From an uncultured Oscillospiraceae bacterium (GTDB taxonomy: Bacteria; Bacillota; Clostridia; Oscillospirales; Oscillospiraceae): DNA of 64,000 bases. Where the stretch lies: contig CALWXC010000009.1 in the NCBI GenBank assembly GCA_944385415.1, positions 1-64,000 of the forward strand, given 5' to 3'. Positions 42,759 through 50,468 of this stretch are shown piece by piece. The notes under the pieces are model-generated. The model was not told the origin of the DNA and ran no database searches. It saw only the letters and a program-made list of their open reading frames with translations. The translations under genes and the position numbers were made by a program. Each line of letters starts with the position of its first letter. Within the stretch, counting starts at the first letter, position 1.

Positions 42759-42844
42759 GAGACATATGGGCCGCAGGACCGGCATAGACTGCACTATGGC
42801 GAGGGGGACAGGCCCCTAATCTGGAACAGAAGAGAGGCAGACCC

Positions 42845-43039
42845 ATGGACATCGATCTGATCTTTAAAATAGCCGCCGTTGGTATTATCGTCTCCATCCT
42901 CAATCAGGTATTGGTGCGGTCGGGCCGGGAGGAGCAGGCCACCATGACCACGCTGGCGGGGCTGGTGGTGGTGCTGATGATTGTTGTGCAGCGCATTGCC
43001 GAGCTGTTCGACTTGGTCAAGGACCTGTTTCAATTCTGA
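42845..43039 (+). CDS. spoIIIAC: Stage III sporulation protein AC, 64 aa
   Basis: Short protein with two membrane helices (about 3-22 and 33-52); the pattern IDLIFKIAAVGIIVSILNQVLVRSGREEQA is the family signature. A GAGAGG ribosome site precedes the ATG. The stop shares a base with the spoIIIAD ATG (TGATG). Confidence 0.94.
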   Translation: MDIDLIFKIAAVGIIVSILNQVLVRSGREEQATMTTLAGLVVVLMIVVQRIAELFDLVKDLFQF

Positions 43040-43440
43040 TGGAACAGTTTTTGAAGATTCTGGCCCTGGCCCTGGTGACGGTGCTGGCCATCCTGCTCCT
43101 GCGGAAACGGACAACAGAGTTTGCATTGGTTCTGTCGCTGGTATGTATTAGCGCGTTGTGTTTTTACGCCGCCACCACATTGCAGCCGGTGATGGACATG
43201 CTGGAACGACTGGAAACGCTGTCCGGTGTCCACGGCGCTGTCCTGGCGCCGGTGGTCAAGACGGCCCTGATTGGGATTCTGACCCATATCTGCGCCGGGA
43301 TTTGCAGCGATGCCGGAGAAAGCGGCATCGCCCGTATGGTGGAGCTGTGTGGCACGGCCATGGCGTTATATTTGTCCACGCCGCTGATTACGGCGGTGCT
43401 GGATCTGCTGGATACGTTGCTGGGAGGTGCCGCACCATGA
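43039..43440 (+). CDS. spoIIIAD: Stage III sporulation protein AD, 133 aa
   Basis: Polytopic membrane protein with about four helices. Family features include the paired LALVTVLAILLLRKR start and GAVLAPVVKTALIGILTHICAGICSDAGES near 68-98. The start at 43039 overlaps the spoIIIAC stop by one base; the stop overlaps the next ATG. Confidence 0.93.
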   Translation: MEQFLKILALALVTVLAILLLRKRTTEFALVLSLVCISALCFYAATTLQPVMDMLERLETLSGVHGAVLAPVVKTALIGILTHICAGICSDAGESGIARMVELCGTAMALYLSTPLITAVLDLLDTLLGGAAP

Positions 43441-44531
43441 GACGATGGCTGTTGAGTTGTTTGGCGGCTCTGTTGCTGACAGTGACCATAGGGGCTACCG
43501 ATTTGGTGGAGGAGCAGCGGCAGGCCATCGGTGTCGATGGTTTGCAGGACGGCTTGACCGAGGAAACGGCAACATTGGTGGAAGACCTGTCGCCGGTGGA
43601 ATCCACCGATCTGAGCCATGGTTTGTCGTCCATCTGGCAGAAGCTGCTGCCCCAGTTGGATACGGTCATTCTCAGCGGTGTCCGGACGGCCATTTCCCTG
43701 ATGGCTGTGGTGATTCTCTGCTCCATGGTGACCCAAATGGAGACAAAGCTCTCTAAAAATGCCGTATTGATGGCGGGAACGCTGGCCATTACGCTGCTCA
43801 GTGCCGCCAACGTACATACCATGGTGGGATTGGGCCGGGAGACCTTACAGGAGCTGCAAAGTTTCAGCGGCCTGCTGCTGCCCGTTATGGCGGCGGCCAC
43901 GGCGGCCAGCGGCGGTGTCAATTCCGCTGGAGCGCTGTACGCCGCGTCGGTGCTGGTGTCCAACATTTTGATGACCGTCATCAATTATATTCTCATTCCG
44001 ATTCTCTACGCCTATTTGGCTGTATCGGCGGCCAATGCCGTTCTGGGCAATCAGACGTTGGCCAGAGTGCGGGAACTGGGACGATGGATTGTGACCAACG
44101 GCCTCAAACTGACGGTGTTTGCCTTTACCGGCTATTTAAGTCTGTCGGGGATCTTGTCCGGCGCCACGGACCAGTCGACATTAAAGGCGACCAAGCTGGC
44201 TATGGGTGCGGCGGTGCCGGTGGTGGGCAGCATGATCTCCGATGCGTCGGAAACGGTACTGGTCAGCGCCGGAATCCTGCGCAGCTCGGCGGGAGTGTTC
44301 GGTATGCTGGTGGTTGTGGCCATCTGCCTGCTGCCCCTGATAAGGCTGGGCGTCCAGCATATTTTATTGAAGCTGACAGCGGCGCTCAGCTCCACTGTAG
44401 GCGAAAAACCTCTGGTGGACCTGATCGAGAGCGTGTCCGATGTTATGGGATTTCTGATGGGCATGACAGGTGCCAGTGGATTTATGCTGCTGATTTCCTG
44501 TGTATGCTCCATAAAGGTGGTGGGTTCGTGA
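43437..44531 (+). CDS. spoIIIAE: Stage III sporulation protein AE, 364 aa
   Basis: Large membrane subunit of the SpoIIIA complex. An N-terminal signal-like segment (RRWLLSCLAALLLTVTIGA) precedes an extracytoplasmic stretch, then about seven membrane helices. Conserved segments include LSLSGILSGATDQSTLKATKLA and AAVPVVGSMISDASETVL near 240-280. The ATG at 43437 overlaps the spoIIIAD stop. The frame continues open upstream, but that is spoIIIAD sequence in another frame. Confidence 0.94.
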   Translation: MRRWLLSCLAALLLTVTIGATDLVEEQRQAIGVDGLQDGLTEETATLVEDLSPVESTDLSHGLSSIWQKLLPQLDTVILSGVRTAISLMAVVILCSMVTQMETKLSKNAVLMAGTLAITLLSAANVHTMVGLGRETLQELQSFSGLLLPVMAAATAASGGVNSAGALYAASVLVSNILMTVINYILIPILYAYLAVSAANAVLGNQTLARVRELGRWIVTNGLKLTVFAFTGYLSLSGILSGATDQSTLKATKLAMGAAVPVVGSMISDASETVLVSAGILRSSAGVFGMLVVVAICLLPLIRLGVQHILLKLTAALSSTVGEKPLVDLIESVSDVMGFLMGMTGASGFMLLISCVCSIKVVGS

Positions 44532-45013
44532 GTGAAGCGGTACGACAGTATCTTCTTTCAGTGGTGGCCATGGCCATGCTGGCCGGTGTTCTTCTGGCCC
44601 TGGTGCCCAAGGGAGCGGTCCACCGGTCCCTCAGTTTTCTATGTGGTCTGGCTATGATTTTGGTGGCGATGGGACCGCTGGCCCGGGTGGATGTGGACGC
44701 TCTGGCCCAGGCCATGTCCCGGGCCAAGATGCAGGCGGAGGAAGCAGCTTGGGGCGTCACCATCGACAATACCCAATGGGTGGCTGATATCATAAAGCAG
44801 GACGCGGAAGCATATATATGGGACAGGGCTGAGGAACTGGATATACGGCCCAAGGCCGTGGAGGTGACGGTGGCCGTCGGCGGAACCTACCCGTACCCCT
44901 ACAGCGCCGATATTACCGCCGTCGCCGCACCAACCCAGCAGAAACAGCTGGAGCGAGTCCTGGAGGCGGAACTGGCAATCCCGGCAGAACGACAGGAGTG
45001 GCACGAACCATGA
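44528..45013 (+). CDS. spoIIIAF: Stage III sporulation protein AF, 161 aa
   Basis: Membrane protein with two N-terminal helices (about 6-26 and 33-50) and a soluble domain with VEVTVAVGG near 112, resembling ring-building-motif proteins. The start is a GTG at 44528 overlapping the spoIIIAE TGA; no ATG is available nearby. It ends in an ATGA overlap with spoIIIAG. Confidence 0.87.
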   Translation: MSEAVRQYLLSVVAMAMLAGVLLALVPKGAVHRSLSFLCGLAMILVAMGPLARVDVDALAQAMSRAKMQAEEAAWGVTIDNTQWVADIIKQDAEAYIWDRAEELDIRPKAVEVTVAVGGTYPYPYSADITAVAAPTQQKQLERVLEAELAIPAERQEWHEP

Positions 45014-45537
45014 AGGAAACCAACTGGAAAGCGGGCCTCAATCAAAAGTTGCAGGTCCTGGGAAAATTCAAATATCCTCTGGCCATTCTGCTGCTGGGGC
45101 TGGTGCTGCTGGCCTGGCCCACAGAGGAAGCGGAAGCGCCGGAGACCGAAGCGGCCCCGGCGGAGACGGTTCTGGTGTCCGGCGACGGACCGGAGCAGCT
45201 GGAGCAGCGGCTGGCGGCGCTGCTGAGCAATATGGAGGGAGCCGGGCGGGTGGAGGTGCTGCTGCAATATGCGGCGGGGCCCCGGACCGTCTACCAGACC
45301 GACAGCACCCAGGAGGTGACCGACGGCAGCGACGAAAAAACCACCGCCGTCACCATTGAAACGGTGCAGAGCGGCGAGGGACCGGTGGTGGTCCAGACCA
45401 TGGAACCCACCTTTATGGGGGCGATTATCGCTGCGGAAGGAGCGGACCAGGCATCGGTCCGGCTGGATTTGGTGAACGCGGTTTCCAGTCTCACGGGGCT
45501 GGGGGCGGACCGTATCACAGTGATCAAATTAAAATAA
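45010..45537 (+). CDS. spoIIIAG: Stage III sporulation protein AG, 175 aa
   Basis: Ring-forming component of the feeding channel. It has one membrane helix (about 21-37), an acidic linker, and a ring-building domain with LEQRLAALLSNMEGAGRVEVLLQY near 60-83 and MGAIIAAEGADQASVRLDL near 135-153, ending DRITVIKLK. I chose the ATG at 45010, which overlaps the spoIIIAF stop, over the GTG at 44998, whose ribosome site would overlap the codon. Confidence 0.92.
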   Translation: MKETNWKAGLNQKLQVLGKFKYPLAILLLGLVLLAWPTEEAEAPETEAAPAETVLVSGDGPEQLEQRLAALLSNMEGAGRVEVLLQYAAGPRTVYQTDSTQEVTDGSDEKTTAVTIETVQSGEGPVVVQTMEPTFMGAIIAAEGADQASVRLDLVNAVSSLTGLGADRITVIKLK

Positions 45538-45553
45538 CCAGGAGGAATGGACA

Positions 45554-46111
45554 ATGAAGAATTGGAAACGGAATGCGGTGACAGCGGTGGTGCTGATGTT
45601 CGTCTGTGCGGGTGTGTACCTGAACTGGTCCTACAACCAGCAGAATACCACCAATTTGGCGGACACCCTGGATGCACAGAAGGTCATGGGAGAAAATCTG
45701 GTGCTGTCCAATGACGGCGCGGTGACGGAAACCGGCGGCGAAGAGAGCGGCAGCGTAGTCAACGATTACTTTGCCGAGGTGCGTCTCAGCCGTCAGACGG
45801 CCCGGGACAGCGCCGTGGAGACGCTGCAGGAGACCATCTCCTACGCCGGGGAAGAGGAGGACGTGTCGGAGGTGTCCGGCCAGCTCAACAGCATCGTCAA
45901 TGACGCTCTGGCGGAATCCCAGATCGAAAGTCTGGTGGTGGCCAAAGGGTACGAGGAGTGTGTGGCGTACATGAATGAGGACAATATCTCCATTGCGGTT
46001 TCCGCACCGGAGGAAGGGCTCAGCGCCACCGATGTGGCGTTGATCTCCGACATTGTCACATCCCAGTCGGATTACACGCTGTCTCAGATTCGGGTGATCG
46101 AAGTCAAGTGA
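45554..46111 (+). CDS. spoIIIAH: Stage III sporulation protein AH, 185 aa
   Basis: Partner of SpoIIQ in the intercompartment channel. It has an N-terminal membrane anchor (NAVTAVVLMFVCAGVYLNW), a linker, then the YscJ/FliF-like ring domain with SRQTARDSAVETLQETI and a C-terminal QSDYTLSQIRVIEVK. It has a clear CCAGGAGGA ribosome site. Last gene of the operon; no strong terminator separates it from the next promoter. Confidence 0.93.
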   Translation: MKNWKRNAVTAVVLMFVCAGVYLNWSYNQQNTTNLADTLDAQKVMGENLVLSNDGAVTETGGEESGSVVNDYFAEVRLSRQTARDSAVETLQETISYAGEEEDVSEVSGQLNSIVNDALAESQIESLVVAKGYEECVAYMNEDNISIAVSAPEEGLSATDVALISDIVTSQSDYTLSQIRVIEVK

Positions 46112-46121
46112 AAGAATCTCC

Positions 46122-46149
46122 TTGTAATTTTCCTGAATTGTGGTAAAAT
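46122..46149 (+). promoter_or_regulatory. Promoter of the Asp23 gene
   Basis: TTGTAA (46122-46127), 16-bp spacer, TAAAAT (46144-46149) preceded by TGG, an extended -10. Confidence 0.6.
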
Positions 46150-46173
46150 GGTACCATCAAGGAGGGATTCCCC

Positions 46174-46554
46174 ATGGGTGAAAACAAGGAATATCTGTCT
46201 ACCACGCAGGAGAACGGCTCCATCCACATCTCTCAGGAGGTCATCGCCTCCATTGCAGCCCTGGCGGCCAGTGAGGTGGAAGGCGTCTGTGGTCTCAGCG
46301 CCAACCTCGGTTCCGACATTGCCGAGCTGCTGGGCCGGAAAAATCTGGGCCGCGGCGTGAAGATCACCATTCACGATGACTCCATTGCCATCGACTGCTA
46401 TGTGGTGGCTCTGTTCGGCTACTCCGTCATCGACATTGCCAAGAATGTCCAGGAGCGGGTGGTCACGGCGGTGGAATCCATGACCGGCGCCACGGTGCGC
46501 AGCGTCAATGTGGACATCTGCGGCATCACGCTGCCCAAGGAGACAAAAAAATAA
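46174..46554 (+). CDS. Asp23/Gls24 family envelope stress protein, 126 aa
   Basis: Asp23-type alkaline-shock protein (YqhY position). The family core reads ISQEVIASIAALAASEVEGVCGLS, with VKITIHDDSIAIDCYVVALFGYSVIDIAKNVQERV and VRSVNVDICGI near the end. In Bacillota YqhY has been linked to regulation of fatty-acid synthesis and membrane stress. Position directly before nusB is the same as in B. subtilis. It has its own promoter and terminator and a strong AAGGAGGGA ribosome site. Confidence 0.92.
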   Translation: MGENKEYLSTTQENGSIHISQEVIASIAALAASEVEGVCGLSANLGSDIAELLGRKNLGRGVKITIHDDSIAIDCYVVALFGYSVIDIAKNVQERVVTAVESMTGATVRSVNVDICGITLPKETKK

Positions 46555-46563
46555 TTTCCGAAA

Positions 46564-46600
46564 AATAAACCCTTTGTGAAAACAGAGGGTTTATTTTTTT
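46564..46600 (+). terminator. Terminator after the Asp23 gene
   Basis: Perfect 10-bp stem (46564-46573 with 46586-46595), 12-base loop, extended T run to 46600. Confidence 0.85.
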
Positions 46601-46612
46601 GAGTTTTTTCGC

Positions 46613-46618
46613 TATAAT
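46613..46618 (+). promoter_or_regulatory. Candidate -10 for nusB
   Basis: Perfect TATAAT 32 bases before the nusB ATG. No good -35 at 16-18 bp, because the upstream region is the terminator's T tract. Confidence 0.45.
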
Positions 46619-46649
46619 GTATCTACTATAACATGGGGGAATCGAGAGT

Positions 46650-47096
46650 ATGACTAGAACCAACGCCCGCGAGATTGTGGTACATCTGATCTACGGCATT
46701 AACTATACAAAGGAAACCGCTGACGAGGCCATGGTCTCCCGGTTTGCTCAGGACTACTACGAGACGCTGCAGGAGGAAAATGATATTTACGCCGAGCGTC
46801 CCAACCAAAAGCAGCTGGCCTATATCGCCCAGGTGGTCAAGGGCATTGAGGAAAAGCAGGAGGAACTCAACGGCTATATCACCAAATATGCCATTGGATG
46901 GCACCTGGACCGTATTTCCCGGCTGGCCCGGTCCATTATGCAGCTGGCCATGTATGAATCTCTCTATGTGGAGGACGTGCCCACGTCCGCAGCCATCAGC
47001 GAGGCCGTGGAGCTGACCCGCAAGTATGAGGACGAGGATGTGGTGTCCTTTGTCAATGGCATTCTGGGCAGCTTTGCCCGTGAGGTTGCCCAATGA
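46650..47096 (+). CDS. nusB: Transcription antitermination factor NusB, 148 aa
   Basis: All-helical RNA-binding protein acting with NusE in rRNA antitermination. It shows TRTNAREIVVHLIYG at the start, WHLDRISRLARSIMQLAMYESLY near 88-110 and SAAISEAVELTRKYEDEDVVSFVNGILG near 115-142. Length is normal. The start has a GGGGGA site; the stop overlaps the next ATG. Confidence 0.95.
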   Translation: MTRTNAREIVVHLIYGINYTKETADEAMVSRFAQDYYETLQEENDIYAERPNQKQLAYIAQVVKGIEEKQEELNGYITKYAIGWHLDRISRLARSIMQLAMYESLYVEDVPTSAAISEAVELTRKYEDEDVVSFVNGILGSFAREVAQ

Positions 47097-48013
47097 GCTG
47101 CCTCGGTTTCGATACCAGCAACTATACAACTTCGGTGGCTTGTTTTGACGGCAAGGACGGTCTCAACTGCTCCCGGCTTCTGGATGTGAAGCCGGGGGAG
47201 CTGGGTCTGCGCCAGAGCGATGCGCTCTTTGCCCATGTAAAGCGGCTGCCGGAGTTGTTTGCGCTTTTGAAGGAGCAGCGGGACCTGGGAACGGTGACCG
47301 CCGTAGGCGTCAGCACCCGGCCCCGGCCTGTGGAGGGCTCCTATATGCCCTGTTTTCTGGCCGGTGAGTCCCAGGCCACGGTGTTGGCGGCGGCGCTGAA
47401 TGTGCCGCTGTATCGCTTTTCCCACCAGGAGGGCCACATTGCCGCATCCCTGTGGTCGTCAAACCGCTTGGAATTGCTGGAACAGCCCCATCTGGCCTGG
47501 CACCTGTCTGGCGGCACCACGGAGCTGCTGTTGGTGGAGCCCTGGGAGAAATCGGCACGGGGCACCAAAATCGGCGGCACCACGGATATTTCTGCCGGTC
47601 AGCTCATTGACCGCACCGGCAAGCTGCTGGGCTTGCAGTTTCCGGCGGGCAAGGCCATGGATGCCTTATCCCAGGAGACGGATGCAAAAGAATGCTTTCG
47701 GGTCAAATGCAAAGACTTGACCTTTTCTCTGTCCGGCGTGGAAAATAAAGTGATGCAGTACGCTGAGGGACACAGCTCCGCTGAGACGGCCGCCTATGCC
47801 TTGCGCAGCGTGATCGGAGCAGTGCTGACAGCCACGGACCACGCCCGGAAGGCATATCCCGGCCTGCCGGTGGTGTTCTCTGGCGGCGTGGCGTCCAATA
47901 GCCTGCTGCGGCAGCAGGTCACAGGCTTTGACGCCGTGTTCTGCCCGCCTCAGTACGCCACCGACAACGCCATGGGCATTGCGGTGCTGACGTGGTTACA
48001 GGAGGGCGCATAG
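47093..48013 (+). CDS. TsaD/Kae1-like M22-family protein, 306 aa
   Basis: Paralogue of the tRNA threonylcarbamoyladenosine enzyme TsaD (ASKHA fold). It keeps the N-terminal GFDTSNYTTSVA, the iron-binding pair HQEGH near residue 105-109, LAWHLSGGTTELLLVE near 137, and a C-terminal VVFSGGVASNSLLR near 261 followed by YATDNAMGIA. At 306 residues it is shorter than standard TsaD (~340). Genes of this type sit between nusB and xseA in many Clostridia alongside a separate bona fide tsaD. Its activity is not established, so I do not call it tsaD. It starts in an ATGA overlap with nusB; xseA follows after 1 base. Confidence 0.82.
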   Translation: MSCLGFDTSNYTTSVACFDGKDGLNCSRLLDVKPGELGLRQSDALFAHVKRLPELFALLKEQRDLGTVTAVGVSTRPRPVEGSYMPCFLAGESQATVLAAALNVPLYRFSHQEGHIAASLWSSNRLELLEQPHLAWHLSGGTTELLLVEPWEKSARGTKIGGTTDISAGQLIDRTGKLLGLQFPAGKAMDALSQETDAKECFRVKCKDLTFSLSGVENKVMQYAEGHSSAETAAYALRSVIGAVLTATDHARKAYPGLPVVFSGGVASNSLLRQQVTGFDAVFCPPQYATDNAMGIAVLTWLQEGA

Positions 48014-48014
48014 T

Positions 48015-49247
48015 ATGGAGTATCCCGTCTATGAAGTGTCGCAGATCAACGCCTATCTGAAAGATAAATTCGACAGCGACCCGTTTTTGAGCGGCATCTG
48101 CATTCGTGGTGAATTGAGTAACTACAAGGTCTATCCGTCAGGCCACCATTATTTTACGCTGAAAGACAGCGAAGGGGCGCTGCGGGCGGTCCTATTCCGC
48201 AACAGCGCCATGCGCCTGCGGTTTCAGCCCCAAAACGGTATGAAAGTGCTGGCGGTGGGCCGTATTACCGTCTATCCACGGGACGGCGGCTATCAGCTGT
48301 ACTGTGAAAGCATGATGGTGGACGGCGTGGGAGACCTCCATGTGGCCTATGAGCAGTTGAAGGAGCGGCTTCAGGCCGAGGGTTTGTTTGCTTTGGAGCA
48401 TAAAAAGCCCTTGCCGCCCTATCCCCACCGGATTGCTGTTATCACCTCCGGCGCTGGTGCGGCTATCCATGATATTTTGCGGGTGCTGCGCAAGCGATAT
48501 CCTTTGAGCAAGGTGCTGCTGCTGCCGGTGCGGGTCCAGGGTGAGGAGGCCCCGCGGGAGATTGTCGGAGCCATCCGGTACGCCAACCGCTGGCAGCTGG
48601 GCGATGTGATCTTGACGGGCCGTGGCGGCGGTTCCATGGAGGATCTGTGGGCGTTCAATGATGAACGGGTGGCCCGGGCCATCTATGAATCGGAGATCCC
48701 AGTGGTATCGGCGGTGGGCCACGAACCGGATGTCACCATTGCGGATTTTGTGGCCGACGTTCGGGCGGCTACGCCGTCCAACGGCGCGGAACTGATCGCC
48801 CCCGATCAAGTGGAGCTGCGGCAGCGATTGGCGGCCTATGAAACGCGGATGTGCGCCGCCATGGAACGGCGGCTGAAGCTGTCGCGGCAGCAGTTGGACG
48901 CGTTGAGCAGCCGCCGGGTGCTCCAAAGTCCCATGCACTACATTGAGGACCGGCGGCTGATGCTGGACCGGGCGCAGGAGCGGCTGATTCTGGCAGCCCA
49001 ACACCATCTGGAGCGGAAGCGGCGGAATTTTGCAGCCCTGGCCGCAGCCCTGGACGCCATGAGTCCGTTGAAGGTTCTGGCACGGGGCTACTCCGTAGTG
49101 AAGCAGCAGGGCCATGTGGTAAAATCGATGGAACAATTGTCTGTGGGCCAGCAGGTGCAGCTTTGCCTGTCCGACGGCAGCGCCCTGGCCCGGATTGAGG
49201 AATTGAAGAAGGAGGACACGTCCCATGGAACAGTCCAAAACCTTTGA
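48015..49247 (+). CDS. xseA: Exodeoxyribonuclease VII large subunit, 410 aa
   Basis: Single-strand-specific exonuclease. An N-terminal OB-fold (SQINAYLKDKFDSDPFLSGICIRGELSNYK) precedes the catalytic core (AVITSGAGAAIHDILRVLRKRYPL near 140-163, ILTGRGGGSMEDLWAFNDE near 201-219, VSAVGHEPDVTIADFVAD near 231-248). A coiled-coil follows, then a short C-terminal barrel ending with the LARGYSVV segment. The 3' end overlaps xseB by 23 bases. Confidence 0.95.
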   Translation: MEYPVYEVSQINAYLKDKFDSDPFLSGICIRGELSNYKVYPSGHHYFTLKDSEGALRAVLFRNSAMRLRFQPQNGMKVLAVGRITVYPRDGGYQLYCESMMVDGVGDLHVAYEQLKERLQAEGLFALEHKKPLPPYPHRIAVITSGAGAAIHDILRVLRKRYPLSKVLLLPVRVQGEEAPREIVGAIRYANRWQLGDVILTGRGGGSMEDLWAFNDERVARAIYESEIPVVSAVGHEPDVTIADFVADVRAATPSNGAELIAPDQVELRQRLAAYETRMCAAMERRLKLSRQQLDALSSRRVLQSPMHYIEDRRLMLDRAQERLILAAQHHLERKRRNFAALAAALDAMSPLKVLARGYSVVKQQGHVVKSMEQLSVGQQVQLCLSDGSALARIEELKKEDTSHGTVQNL

Positions 49248-49455
49248 AGCGTCGGTACAGCGTCTCGAGGAGATCGTACGGCGCATGGAGAGCGGCGAAC
49301 TGCCGCTGGAAGAGGCCTTGTCCCTGTTTGGAGAGGGGACGGCCCTGGTCAAATCGGCCAACGCCCTGCTGGATGCGGCGGAGCTGACGGTGGTCAAACT
49401 GAAAAAGGGCGCCGACGGTGCGCCGGAGGAAATGGAGTTTGAGAGCCATGAGTGA
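49225..49455 (+). CDS. xseB: Exodeoxyribonuclease VII small subunit, 76 aa
   Basis: Small helical subunit binding XseA: FEASVQRLEEIVRRMESGELPLEEALSLFGEG is the family pattern. The start lies 23 bases inside xseA with AAGGAGG upstream, so translation is coupled. The stop overlaps ispA by 8 bases. Confidence 0.94.
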   Translation: MEQSKTFEASVQRLEEIVRRMESGELPLEEALSLFGEGTALVKSANALLDAAELTVVKLKKGADGAPEEMEFESHE

Positions 49456-50320
49456 GTTTCAAGAGCAACTGCAACGATATGTAGACGCGGCGGAGGACTT
49501 TCTGAACCTGCAGTTTGCCTGGGAGCCCGCGCCCCAGAAGACGCTGCTGGAGTCCATGCGTTATAGCCTGCTGGCCGGGGGCAAGCGGCTGCGGCCGGTG
49601 CTGACCATGGAGTTCTGCCGGGCCGCCGGGGGCGACTGGCAAAAGGCAGTTCCCTTTGGCTGCGCTCTGGAGATGATTCACACCTACAGCCTGATTCATG
49701 ACGATCTGCCCTGCATGGACAATGACGATTTCCGCCGAGGCCGTCCCACCAACCATAAGGTCTACGGTGAAGCTATGGCGGTGCTGGCTGGTGACGCCCT
49801 GTTGACGGCAGCCTTTGAAACGGCGGCGGCGGCCGATGCGGAACCGGCAGTCCTTGCCAAAAACGTGGCCATTCTGGCGGGCTGCGCCGGTGCCCGCGGT
49901 ATGGTGGGCGGTCAGGTTCTGGACCTGGAAGGGGAGAATCGCCCGCTGGAAGCCGACTATATCCACCAGCTCCAGCAGATGAAAACGGGTGCACTGTTGC
50001 GGGCCGCCTGCCTGATGGGCGTCACCACTGCCGGTGGCAGTCCCGAGATGGCGCGGGCGGCGGCGGAGTATGCCGACGGCGTAGGATTGGCGTTCCAGAT
50101 TCGGGACGATATTCTGGATGTCATCGGCGACGCTGAAAAGCTGGGCAAAGCCACAGGCATGGACGAGCACAAAAATACCTTTGTCCGACTCTACGGCGTG
50201 GACCGCTGCCAGAAGATGGTGGAGGAGGAGACAGACCGGGCCGTTGCAGCCCTGTCGGTATTCCCAACGCCGGAGTTTCTGCGGGATCTGGCCCATTGGC
50301 TGGTCCGGCGCGATCACTGA
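49448..50320 (+). CDS. ispA: Farnesyl/geranyl diphosphate synthase (IspA-type), 290 aa
   Basis: Trans-isoprenyl diphosphate synthase that condenses isopentenyl units for undecaprenyl and quinone precursors. The first aspartate-rich motif is HDDLPCMDNDDFRRGRPT (about 83-100) and the second FQIRDDILDVIGD near 216-228; both metal-binding DDxxD sites are intact. The ATG at 49448 overlaps xseB; the longer frame from 49418 has no site. A strong terminator ends this operon, and dxs of the same pathway follows under its own promoter. Confidence 0.94.
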   Translation: MSEFQEQLQRYVDAAEDFLNLQFAWEPAPQKTLLESMRYSLLAGGKRLRPVLTMEFCRAAGGDWQKAVPFGCALEMIHTYSLIHDDLPCMDNDDFRRGRPTNHKVYGEAMAVLAGDALLTAAFETAAAADAEPAVLAKNVAILAGCAGARGMVGGQVLDLEGENRPLEADYIHQLQQMKTGALLRAACLMGVTTAGGSPEMARAAAEYADGVGLAFQIRDDILDVIGDAEKLGKATGMDEHKNTFVRLYGVDRCQKMVEEETDRAVAALSVFPTPEFLRDLAHWLVRRDH

Positions 50321-50328
50321 ATTTCCTG

Positions 50329-50358
50329 TGCCGCACGACGCCGTGCGGCATTTTTTTT
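50329..50358 (+). terminator. Terminator after ispA
   Basis: Perfect 9-bp stem (50329-50337 with 50342-50350), 4-base loop, eight T (50351-50358). Confidence 0.92.
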
Positions 50359-50380
50359 CACGTTGTTTATGAATATTATC

Positions 50381-50409
50381 TTGTATATACATTCATTGTA
50401 TGGTACACT
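50381..50409 (+). promoter_or_regulatory. Promoter of the dxs operon
   Basis: TTGTAT (50381-50386), 17-bp spacer, TACACT (50404-50409) with extended TG at 50401-50402. It predicts a leader of about 50 bases. Confidence 0.65.
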
Positions 50410-50468
50410 ACTAAGGACTGAACGGATGCGTTTTTGCTTTCTGAACATGATAGAATGGTTGTGACGTT

